Below are positions 29,640 through 35,641 of a stretch of 35,641 bases of DNA, piece after piece; the stretch's first letter is position 1; the number at the start of each line of letters is the position of its first letter. The notes beneath the pieces are model-generated. The model was not told the DNA's origin, made no database searches, and saw only the letters and a program-made list of their open reading frames with translations. The DNA comes from a virus: positions 1-35,641 of IMG/VR virus record IMGVR_UViG_3300038825_000701; one strand, 5' to 3'. Made by a program: the position numbers and the translations under genes.

Positions 29640-30145
29640 TGTGCTGTTACAACTGCTGTATATGAACCACCAGGAAATGCTGTATTGTTACCACCACCAT
29701 AAGTAGCAGATGATGTTACTTCAAACCATGTTGTTCCTGCTATAGTCAAAGCATATTGCCTCATAGCACCTGTTGTTGTACTAGCTGCTTGATAACCCGA
29801 CATATCTGTACTAGATGTTTGTGCAACTGTTACACCACCTGTCCAAGTAACATTATCACTAAGACTTGGGCTTGAACTAAAAGACTCTGGATAACTTATT
29901 TGTGCGTAATAAGCATTAGCTAGTGATGTATCAAATCTAACAATAGGTTTTTGTCCACCATCAGCAGGTGTAGTATTTAATGTGTAGGCATTAGGGTTTC
30001 CATAATATCCTACAGTATCAGTTGCTACTGTACATCTTGATTGTACTGTACCTGTAATATCTGTATTAGCTTCTACTTTTTTAGGAAACAAAAAAGAACA
30101 TCCAGTAATTCCTAAGACTAAAAATAGTGTAATTAATTTTTTCAT
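29624..30145 (-). CDS. Exported pilin-like / SCPU-like protein, tentative
   Basis: The product has 173 residues. The start, MKKLITLFLVLGITGC, fits a lipoprotein signal (ITGC, Cys16), though cleavage further on at VEA-NTD is also possible. The mature part is β-rich: ITGTVQSRCTVATDTVGYYG, many Thr/Ser/Tyr strands, and the end PGGSYTAVVTAQCIA. Cys38 near the front and Cys170 near the end could bridge first and last strands. This resembles the C-x-V...G-x-Y-x-D/V end pattern of fimbrial and spore-coat U proteins. It overlaps the PapD-like gene by 16 bp. Confidence 0.45.
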   Translation of the reverse strand: MKKLITLFLVLGITGCSFLFPKKVEANTDITGTVQSRCTVATDTVGYYGNPNAYTLNTTPADGGQKPIVRFDTSLANAYYAQISYPESFSSSPSLSDNVTWTGGVTVAQTSSTDMSGYQAASTTTGAMRQYALTIAGTTWFEVTSSATYGGGNNTAFPGGSYTAVVTAQCIAQ

Positions 30146-31020
30146 TTATATTGCTCCTGTATCATTTCTTCATGTAATTGTTCTTGTGTTAAACTTCTAA
30201 ATACTAACTTATTATCCACTATATCTTTGTCTTGTAGTACAATTGTATCTTTATAAACTGTACTTGGTATATCAGCAACATAATAAGAATTAATATTTGT
30301 TGCTATGTTCATGCTTTTTAAAATAGCTGATTGTGTTACTGCGTTAGCTATTGTTAAAGCATTTCCAGAAGATGCTAAAGCTATTTCTAATCTTTCTTTT
30401 TCTTCTTCTTCTTCTGTGTTTTCTTTACTTTCTACTTCTTTGTCGTATAACTCACTATCTGTTTCGTCTGTAGCTTCTGCTACATATTCATCTTCAAGTG
30501 CGTCATATATTTCTATCTTTGGTATAACTGGTAATGGCTCAACATAATTAGGGCAGTCTGGGTCATTCTGTGGATTTCGACATAAATCCCATCTGTACAT
30601 ATATATAACACTTGCCTCTTCTACACTACCTACACCTGTTGTTTGTATTGCACCTTCACCAAATTTTTCTATTGGCGTGTAAGCTAACGGAATAACTTTT
30701 TGTATTTTCATTCCATGCTTACCAGACCAATCATCAGTTTCTTGAAATATGTACCCACCATCTACATTTTCATTTGATATAGTAACTGTAAAATCGTCTA
30801 CTTGATTTTTAACTGCTGTGTAATTATAAATTACACCACTAATATCTAATCCCTCTTCTGCACTCACACCTAATGTTGGTGTATTCATTTGCCAAGTATT
30901 GCCATATATTGCAGCATTACTTGTATATCCAAATGTATAACTAAAAGAATATAAAGGCAGCAGCAACAGTACCCATAATACTAAGGGCTTTATCACGCTT
31001 TTCTTGTGCAGTAATCTCAT
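30142..31020 (-). CDS. Exported protein with Cys motif and acidic linker
   Basis: The product has 292 residues. The signal peptide is MRLLHKKSVIKPLVLWVLLL, ending near SFS-YTF. A β-rich N-terminal domain (GYTSNAAIYGNTWQMNTPTL) leads to the motif WDLCRNPQNDPDCPNY, with Cys147 and Cys156. A 45-residue Glu/Asp-rich linker follows, then a helical C-terminal domain. AAAGGAGG stands 3-4 nt before the ATG, confirming the start although it overlaps the upstream gene by 80 bp. The signal peptide is thus written in another frame of the upstream gene. I recognise no family. Confidence 0.65.
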   Translation of the reverse strand: MRLLHKKSVIKPLVLWVLLLLPLYSFSYTFGYTSNAAIYGNTWQMNTPTLGVSAEEGLDISGVIYNYTAVKNQVDDFTVTISNENVDGGYIFQETDDWSGKHGMKIQKVIPLAYTPIEKFGEGAIQTTGVGSVEEASVIYMYRWDLCRNPQNDPDCPNYVEPLPVIPKIEIYDALEDEYVAEATDETDSELYDKEVESKENTEEEEEKERLEIALASSGNALTIANAVTQSAILKSMNIATNINSYYVADIPSTVYKDTIVLQDKDIVDNKLVFRSLTQEQLHEEMIQEQYK

Positions 31021-31474
31021 CTTCCTCCTTTGGCATAGGTACTTTATCAGTCCTTACAGCCCATGCGTTTTTAGCTTGGTCGCCTATTAAACCATCAATA
31101 GGGCATGGCGTACCTGCATCCATCATTGCAGACCATACATCTGGGTCTTGGCACATCACACTAACTGCTGCTACTTTCATTCCAAACATATACAGTTTTT
31201 GTGCCTTTTTTAGTCTTAGGCAGTTTTCTTCTGTGTATGTAGTGCCTACTGATAAACCTAAAATCTGTGTCTGTACTGAGCCACTAGAAGAAATCGTACA
31301 TAAATCACTATTGTTTCCACTACCAAATTGTGGCGATATAGCACTAGGTGGCGGACTAATTACTTCTGTTTTTTGATTGCCATTTGTTGTTACTGTGCTA
31401 GTAGATTCTGTAACTATAGGGTCTGCTGCAAATACAGAACTTACTACTAATAAAAATAAAATTAATTTACGCAT
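30941..31474 (-). CDS. Exported protein with four cysteines and C-terminal hydrophobic end
   Basis: The product has 177 residues: signal peptide MRKLILFLLVVSSVFA-AD, a Thr/Ser/Pro-rich stretch, then NSDLCTISSSGSVQTQILGL and ENCLRLKKAQKLYMFGMKVA, with Cys59, 85, 108 and 124. A final hydrophobic tail (ALSIMGTVAAAFIFF) may anchor it. The four cysteines suggest two disulphides. The DLCTI-SGSVQTQ pattern looks familiar from marine phage genes but has no function I know of. It starts the exported run, directly after the 2OG oxygenase gene. Confidence 0.65.
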   Translation of the reverse strand: MRKLILFLLVVSSVFAADPIVTESTSTVTTNGNQKTEVISPPPSAISPQFGSGNNSDLCTISSSGSVQTQILGLSVGTTYTEENCLRLKKAQKLYMFGMKVAAVSVMCQDPDVWSAMMDAGTPCPIDGLIGDQAKNAWAVRTDKVPMPKEEDEITAQEKRDKALSIMGTVAAAFIFF

Positions 31475-32039
31475 ATAAAGTATACCAACCAGTTACAATA
31501 TATTTTTCATTACTAATAGGTGGATTGCCTCTATGTGTTGCCATATAATTTGCAGGAAATAAACATATTTTTCCTTTTTCTGCTTTTTCTCTATGGGCGT
31601 GATATAAAAATTCTGTTTCTCCACCTTCCTTTACATCATTTAAATATATTGTCCATACTGCAATTCTATTAGAAGATGCTAAATTTGTATCTTCGCAATG
31701 CCAAGTGTGAAACCCACCACCTATTTCTGTTTTTTGTACTTTTTGTTTTGTGCTTTTTATTACACCATCATCTAAATATAAAGTGTTATAAATATCACAA
31801 TACTCTTTAGCTGCTGCTGTTAAATATTCATTAACACGAGAAGTTAAAGTTCCATTTATTTCATCTAAAAATAATGATTTATCTTTTCTATTGTTTGTAC
31901 CATCGTGTATTTTTTCATTTGCAGAAATTGTACTTGGATTTTGTTTTTGTACAGTTTCAAAATAATTAATTAATTCATCACAAAGTTCATCTGAAACTTT
32001 GATACTTGAAACTACAATGCCACTACTATTTATTTTCAA
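31467..32039 (-). CDS. 2-oxoglutarate/Fe(II) oxygenase, prolyl-4-hydroxylase-like
   Basis: The 190-residue product starts from TTG at 32039, which has AAAGGA 7 nt upstream; a GTG at 32060 would add 7 residues. The core reads FHTWHCEDTN (metal His114 and Glu116), then NRIAVWTIYLNDVKEGGETE, a hallmark of P4H-type oxygenases, KICLFPANYMATHRGNPP with distal His169, and KYIVTGW with Lys179 for 2-oxoglutarate. It probably hydroxylates proline or another residue of a protein, possibly tail fibres or exported proteins made nearby. It overlaps the exported-gene start by 8 bp. Confidence 0.82.
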   Translation of the reverse strand: MKINSSGIVVSSIKVSDELCDELINYFETVQKQNPSTISANEKIHDGTNNRKDKSLFLDEINGTLTSRVNEYLTAAAKEYCDIYNTLYLDDGVIKSTKQKVQKTEIGGGFHTWHCEDTNLASSNRIAVWTIYLNDVKEGGETEFLYHAHREKAEKGKICLFPANYMATHRGNPPISNEKYIVTGWYTLYA

Positions 32040-32343
32040 GAGATATTCCTTTTTTAGCACTAACCAATTTATTAAATTCTGCTTGTCCTTTTACTGTTTC
32101 ATTTCTAAAACTTTCTAAAGCAGCAGTTTGCCCTCTGTTAGTAGCTGACATTTCTATTTGTAATGTAGGCATCCAAGTTATAGCACAAGACCAATCATCA
32201 ACTGTTTCTCCAGTATTAGCATCCATACCAACAACTTTTGTGTACCACATACACCTGTAGATTTTATTATCCTTTATTTCCTCACATTCACTTCCAAGAG
32301 GACAGGTAAACTCTACCTCTAAATCTTTTTTTCCTTTCGGCAT
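32026..32343 (-). CDS. Cysteine-containing conserved phage protein
   Basis: The product has 105 residues. FTCPLGSECEEI and YRCMWYTKVVGMDANTGETV are followed by SCAITWMPTLQIEMSATNRG and a Lys/Asn helix (FRNETVKGQAEFNKL). Four cysteines (CPLGSEC, RC, SC) could bind zinc or form disulphides. I have seen this pattern in several marine phage genomes, next to tail genes, with no known function. It overlaps the oxygenase start by 14 bp and may be its partner or substrate. Confidence 0.65.
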   Translation of the reverse strand: MPKGKKDLEVEFTCPLGSECEEIKDNKIYRCMWYTKVVGMDANTGETVDDWSCAITWMPTLQIEMSATNRGQTAALESFRNETVKGQAEFNKLVSAKKGISLENK

Positions 32344-32352
32344 AACCTATTG

Positions 32353-32781
32353 TTATTTAGGATATTTGTCTTTAACTGCTTTAATTGTTGTTTTCCATCC
32401 ATCTATACCATTATGATAAATATCATCAAGTTGGTCTGCAATTGAAGGATATTCGTTTTCTCTTTTCCATCCATAAGTAGCTTCTAAAGTTGCTTGGTCA
32501 TTAGCAGCTTTAGTAGCAGCATCATTAGCAGCTTTAGTTTCAGCTTCTTTAGAAGCATTTATTTCAGCTATTTTAGTATCATAATCATCTGTTATTGTTG
32601 AATAAGCATCAATACTAGATAATGTTGTATTATGCGTTCCATCATTATATTCAACCCATCCAGAAGAACCATTCCATTGTATTGCGTGTACATTTGCAGG
32701 TAAAACTACAGCATCTAATGTAACACCAGTACCATCTCTATCTACAAATTTATCATTTTTAATTATTGTAAGCGTTGCCAT
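32353..32781 (-). CDS. Tail-fibre-associated protein (XkdW-like end)
   Basis: The product has 142 residues: a β start (TLTIIKNDKFVDRDGTGVTL, then VHAIQWNGSSGWVEYNDG), a helical Ala-rich middle (EAETKAANDAATKAANDQAT) and the end YPSIADQLDDIYHNGIDGW-K-TTIKAVKDKYPK. The end resembles XkdW-type proteins found with tail fibres and likely works as a fibre base or chaperone. TAGGAG lies upstream of the ATG. It directly follows the large fibre gene. Confidence 0.7.
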   Translation of the reverse strand: MATLTIIKNDKFVDRDGTGVTLDAVVLPANVHAIQWNGSSGWVEYNDGTHNTTLSSIDAYSTITDDYDTKIAEINASKEAETKAANDAATKAANDQATLEATYGWKRENEYPSIADQLDDIYHNGIDGWKTTIKAVKDKYPK

Positions 32782-32792
32782 TATATCTCCTA

Positions 32793-33974
32793 TTAATCGT
32801 AACTACAAAGTATTACATCAATGTATTGTGGTGTAGTAATTGAACCAGATAAATTGTGTTGGTGGCTACCACCACCGCCTGTATTTGCCATATTTGCTGT
32901 ATTTATCGCATTTATTGAATTACCACCATTTGTGTTATTTACAGTAAATAGACTACCTGTACTGCCACCACTTGCAAATTGATTACCACCTGCTGTTGTA
33001 TGGTTGTGCGAAGGCATTTCACTTACAGATAAAGTATGTGAACCTGCTGCTAAGTTATGTGCAGGAGATGAAACAGCAGCACTACCACCTGTGCCACCAC
33101 CAGTTCCAGAAACAACCCTTAACATTTTATCATTTTGTGATGTTACTTTAGTCCATCCTGTAGGTGCACCACTTTGAAAAAATGCCATTACAGTACCAGA
33201 TGGAATTGCTCCACCTGCATCTGCCCAAGTTAAACCTCCAGTATTACCAGATTGTTTACTAAGAAACTGTCCATTACTGCCTGCATTTGAAATTTTTAAG
33301 TTAGCTTCGTCTACTACATCATCTGCAATAGTAAGTGCTGTAGCACCTGTTACTTCACCTGTATGTGTAGCATTAGTTACTTTAGCTGTATTAGCAGCTA
33401 TTTCTGTATTAATTGAATTAGCTAACTTGTCTGCTGTTACTGCATCATCTGCTATATGTGCTGTATCAATACTTCCATCTGTGTAGTGTTCAGAATCAAT
33501 TGCATCATCTGCAATCTTAGCACCAGTAATTGCATCTGCTCCTATCTTAGCACTAGTAACTTGCAAATCACCAATATGTGCTGTGTCAATAGAACCGTCA
33601 GCATAGTGTTGGCTATCAATAGCGTCATTGCTAATTGCTGCACCTGCGATTGCACCACCAGTAATATTAACATCTGTTTTACTAGCTGCTTCTAAAGTAG
33701 CTGATGTAACACGCAATTGAAAGTTATCACCAGAGTCAAAGGCTTGGGCTGTTGTGCCATCTTGTGCCCTTGTTACTGTAAGTGATGTAGTTCCTGCTGT
33801 TACTTTTACTACTTCAATCTTAGTGTTATTAGTATTTGCAATTGTAGCAAAGTAGTATTCGTCAGTTCCTATAGTAGGAAAACCACTAGCACTAGCTATG
33901 GCAATTGTAGTTGTTGAGTCATTAATGCCCGCACTTAGCGTTGTCGAGGCATTATTCGAATAAATTACAGGCAT
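32793..33974 (-). CDS. Tail fibre with duplicated stalk repeat and collar domain
   Basis: The product has 393 residues. A β N-terminal part (residues 1-95) should attach to the tail. The stalk holds an imperfect duplication, DAIDSQHYADGSIDTAHI at 117-134 and DAIDSEHYTDGSIDTAHI at 157-174, exactly 40 residues apart. The C-terminal 130 residues are a collar-type tip: GTVMAFFQSGAPTGWTKVTS, then LSVSEMPSHNHTTAGG and HQHNLSG. It is a good receptor-binding candidate. The N-terminal strand/turn GFPTIGTDEYYFATIANTNN also occurs in other marine phage fibres. Confidence 0.85.
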   Translation of the reverse strand: MPVIYSNNASTTLSAGINDSTTTIAIASASGFPTIGTDEYYFATIANTNNTKIEVVKVTAGTTSLTVTRAQDGTTAQAFDSGDNFQLRVTSATLEAASKTDVNITGGAIAGAAISNDAIDSQHYADGSIDTAHIGDLQVTSAKIGADAITGAKIADDAIDSEHYTDGSIDTAHIADDAVTADKLANSINTEIAANTAKVTNATHTGEVTGATALTIADDVVDEANLKISNAGSNGQFLSKQSGNTGGLTWADAGGAIPSGTVMAFFQSGAPTGWTKVTSQNDKMLRVVSGTGGGTGGSAAVSSPAHNLAAGSHTLSVSEMPSHNHTTAGGNQFASGGSTGSLFTVNNTNGGNSINAINTANMANTGGGGSHQHNLSGSITTPQYIDVILCSYD

Positions 33975-33986
33975 TTTTTAACCCCC

Positions 33987-34415
33987 TTAAGAAACTGTAA
34001 TAGTCCAAGTGATTGTTAGTACATCACTCGCACCTTTATTAACCGCACTAAATACTGTTCTAGCCAACATAGTACCGCCAGATGAAGCTGAAAATAAACC
34101 CGCTTCTGTTAATGAACCAGTACCATCTCCTGCGTTCCATACTGCTACAAATTCAACTGTATTTGTACTTGCTGTTCCACCAGATGTAGATAGAGCATTT
34201 CTATCTGACTCTGTTTCTAATGTAGTATCACCTGCTGCTACTGCTGTTGTTCCAGTACCTACAGCCATATAAGTCATAACTGAACCTGCTCCAGTAATTA
34301 GACTTGCTATATCGTTTTTTCCAGCAGTAACGATAGTGTTAGGTATATCTCTAACAACTTCTCCGTTCTTCTGGATAGTTACTTGTCCAGTAACTTTAAA
34401 GTTTTCGTTTAACAT
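33987..34415 (-). CDS. β-rich tail/fibre-associated protein
   Basis: The product has 142 residues, nearly all β strands and Gly/Thr/Ala (MTYMAVGTGTTAVAAGDTTL, TNTVEFVAVWNAGDGTGSLT, SDVLTITWTITVS). The GTGTT...T-L-E-x-E and EAGLF motifs match a virion protein family found beside fibre genes in marine phages. It may be a tail or head decoration protein. It lies 12 bp upstream of the large fibre gene. Confidence 0.65.
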   Translation of the reverse strand: MLNENFKVTGQVTIQKNGEVVRDIPNTIVTAGKNDIASLITGAGSVMTYMAVGTGTTAVAAGDTTLETESDRNALSTSGGTASTNTVEFVAVWNAGDGTGSLTEAGLFSASSGGTMLARTVFSAVNKGASDVLTITWTITVS

Positions 34416-34425
34416 CTTAACTCCT

Positions 34426-35016
34426 TTAATTATTAAATTGAGATAAATTCATAGTAACATCATCTGCATTAAATATACTTGATACATCAAATACAAACCC
34501 TATACTATCACTAACACTTACAGTTTCACTTACTGGCTTAGAAGCGTGTAATGAAACTGAATCGGACATTGTTACTGAGTCTGTGTAAAACTCTTGGTCA
34601 TATCCAATACCATTAAACAAACAGAAATTAAAACTAAAGTTATTAAACTGTGTGTTTAAACTTTGCATATCTAATCCAACACTATCAGTAATAGTCATTG
34701 AATCTGTACTGCTAGGCTTAGCGTGTTTTTCTACGGTATCTGTCTGTACTGTTGTGCTTGATAACAATAACTTTTCGTTATTTAAAGCAACCGCATCAGA
34801 CATTGTAATGGTTTCATCAACCTCTCTAGCAAATGAAACAAGTACATTATCTGTTACATTAATGACATCTACTAGCCAAACATCATCTATAATTCTTCTT
34901 CTTTCCCAAACTTGGGCTCGTTTAACTATTGACCAATGTTGTCTTTTTTCTTTAGGAAATTTCCTAACGATACTTCTTATCTTACCTCTGCGGTCAATAC
35001 GAGTTTTTTTAGCCAT
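34426..35016 (-). CDS. Protein with (T/S)D-S repeat domain, predicted virion fibre
   Basis: The product has 196 residues. A basic N-terminal 60 residues (IDRRGKIRSIVRKFPKEKRQ) precede at least four copies of an imperfect motif: ETITMSDAVAL, DSMTITDSVGL, DSVTMSDSVSL and ETVSVSDSIGF. The interval between the last two is about 16-20 residues. Such repeats form β-helical or bead-like fibres. It is coupled to the upstream gene as TAATG. The role is inferred. Confidence 0.6.
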   Translation of the reverse strand: MAKKTRIDRRGKIRSIVRKFPKEKRQHWSIVKRAQVWERRRIIDDVWLVDVINVTDNVLVSFAREVDETITMSDAVALNNEKLLLSSTTVQTDTVEKHAKPSSTDSMTITDSVGLDMQSLNTQFNNFSFNFCLFNGIGYDQEFYTDSVTMSDSVSLHASKPVSETVSVSDSIGFVFDVSSIFNADDVTMNLSQFNN

Positions 35017-35576
35017 TATCTAAACAATTGCCTGCGTTTACCTATAGCTTGTCGTTCAGCTAATGCTCTTAATTCATCTTTAATGCTTTGAGCCATTGGC
35101 GTAAAACTTCTAATAACCCTTGCATCTTTGTTTTTACGGATGCTACCAGATGGCGTACCCACATACGAGCCACCTTTACCTCCAGAACGAGAGTCGCTTG
35201 GAGTTTTTGTAGTTGTGTGTTTAAATTCATATGTTCCTGCTTCTTTTTTGCCTTGTTCTTTATTGGCTTTTAATGTTGTACTTCCATATGTAGGTGCTTT
35301 GCCCCCAGATGTAACTGAATCTAACTCCTCCATAGGGTTCATTAACTCATCTAACATACTCATTAGATTGTCTATTTCATCTTCTGGTTGTGGCTCATCT
35401 GCAAAATGCAAAGCATTGTGTTCTTTAAAATGTTCTAAGTCCATACCTTCTGTAGGATATTTTGCATAACATTCTTCAAGTAATCTATTCCAGATTTCTC
35501 TAATTTTTACTTTAAACCTTTCTAACTCTAGGTTTTCAACTGAGTCATGGTCGCAAGTATCTTCAAATATGTCCAT
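35016..35576 (-). CDS. Acidic protein of unknown function, copy 2 (complete)
   Basis: The 186-residue protein starts MDIFEDT, is acidic to about residue 85 (PEDEIDNLMSMLDELMN), has the KAPTYG motif near 95, and then becomes basic and Gly/Ser-rich (GGSYVGTPSGSIRKNKDARV). It ends in a helix (DELRALAERQAIGKRRQLF). It shares about half its residues with the copy at the window start, and the first 40 nt are nearly identical. It overlaps the FmdB-like gene by 14 bp, as copy 1 does. The acidic-then-basic layout fits a protein bridging other virion parts; no family is recognised. Confidence 0.8.
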   Translation of the reverse strand: MDIFEDTCDHDSVENLELERFKVKIREIWNRLLEECYAKYPTEGMDLEHFKEHNALHFADEPQPEDEIDNLMSMLDELMNPMEELDSVTSGGKAPTYGSTTLKANKEQGKKEAGTYEFKHTTTKTPSDSRSGGKGGSYVGTPSGSIRKNKDARVIRSFTPMAQSIKDELRALAERQAIGKRRQLFR

Positions 35577-35641
35577 TAAACTTATCCTTGCTTAGTCGTT
35601 TTTTTTCTCTCATAGCAAATCTAGTCATTTCGTAACCATAA
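35563..35641 (-). CDS. FmdB-type zinc-ribbon protein, copy 2 (only C-terminal 25 residues)
   Basis: The visible end reads YGYEMTRFAMREKKRLSKDK and then FNGHI-stop, identical at protein level to the end of the copy at 295-516. Over 73 aligned bases there are six differences, all silent. The N-terminal zinc-binding part is cut off by the window end. If the sequence is circular, the frame continues into the acidic copy 1 gene at position 1. Confidence 0.8.
   Translation of the reverse strand, partial: YGYEMTRFAMREKKRLSKDKFNGHI

Noticed and set aside
33456-33695. Cys/Ile-rich plus-strand frame opposite the fibre repeats
   Set aside because: It only reflects the duplicated stalk sequence of the fibre read backwards.
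32793-33974. Repeats resembling a CRISPR array or tandem DNA repeat
   Set aside because: Two imperfect copies 40 codons apart within a coding frame; they are protein stalk repeats.
1-35641. Direct terminal repeats marking complete linear ends
   Set aside because: End sequences are similar but not identical (about 8% different in the ribbon part, much more in the acidic gene), so they are not simple terminal repeats.

Overview
The window reads as nearly all of the genome of a short-tailed (podovirus-like), apparently strictly lytic double-stranded DNA phage. The DNA is strongly A+T-rich and the genes are packed with 1-20 bp overlaps, many of them TAATG or ATGA stop/start overlaps. I recognise terminase, portal, scaffold, a HK97-type coat protein, tail-tube/nozzle-type proteins, two collar-domain fibres, internal-virion-type proteins, an ERF annealing protein, DnaB helicase, RusA and a YbcO-like nuclease. 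Low GC, this gene content and the tail proteins suggest a marine phage of a low-GC Gram-negative host such as a SAR11-like alphaproteobacterium. The host is inference. No integrase, phage RNA polymerase, DNA polymerase, tRNA, CRISPR array or convincing endolysin was found.

Layout. (1) Positions 1-6896, minus strand: the head module. Read in transcription order it is terS, a 55-codon zinc-finger gene, terL, a small gene, portal, a small gene, scaffold, coat protein, terminator, a membrane peptide, an FmdB-type zinc ribbon and an acidic protein cut by the window start. (2) 6915-7556: a non-coding block with several repeat families, a candidate packaging or replication site. (3) 7601-11550, minus strand: at least 14 tiny accessory genes (zinc ribbons, membrane peptides, coiled coils) in two transcription units divided by a terminator/promoter pair at 10058-10094. 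(4) 11551-11701: a divergent control region with a nested dyad, direct repeats and an extended -10 promoter. (5) 11702-17293, plus strand: recombination and replication genes. (6) 17295-35641, minus strand: the tail and virion module, which contains a cassette of five consecutive exported proteins (28855-31474).

How it works together: host RNA polymerase probably reads everything from extended -10 promoters (TGnTATAAT-like), seen before terS, before the portal gene, inside the accessory block and before ERF. A helicase loader-like protein and DnaB would recruit the host replisome. ERF, an SSB-tail-like protein, RusA and YbcO would process concatemers for the terminase. The tail module runs toward lower coordinates and would join the head module if the map is circular.

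The two window ends carry diverged copies of one overlapping gene pair (FmdB-type ribbon plus acidic MDIFEDT protein). This means either a tandem duplication spanning the map junction or two alleles meeting in an assembly. The most unusual content is the exported cassette, which includes a pilin-like protein followed by a single-domain PapD-like protein.
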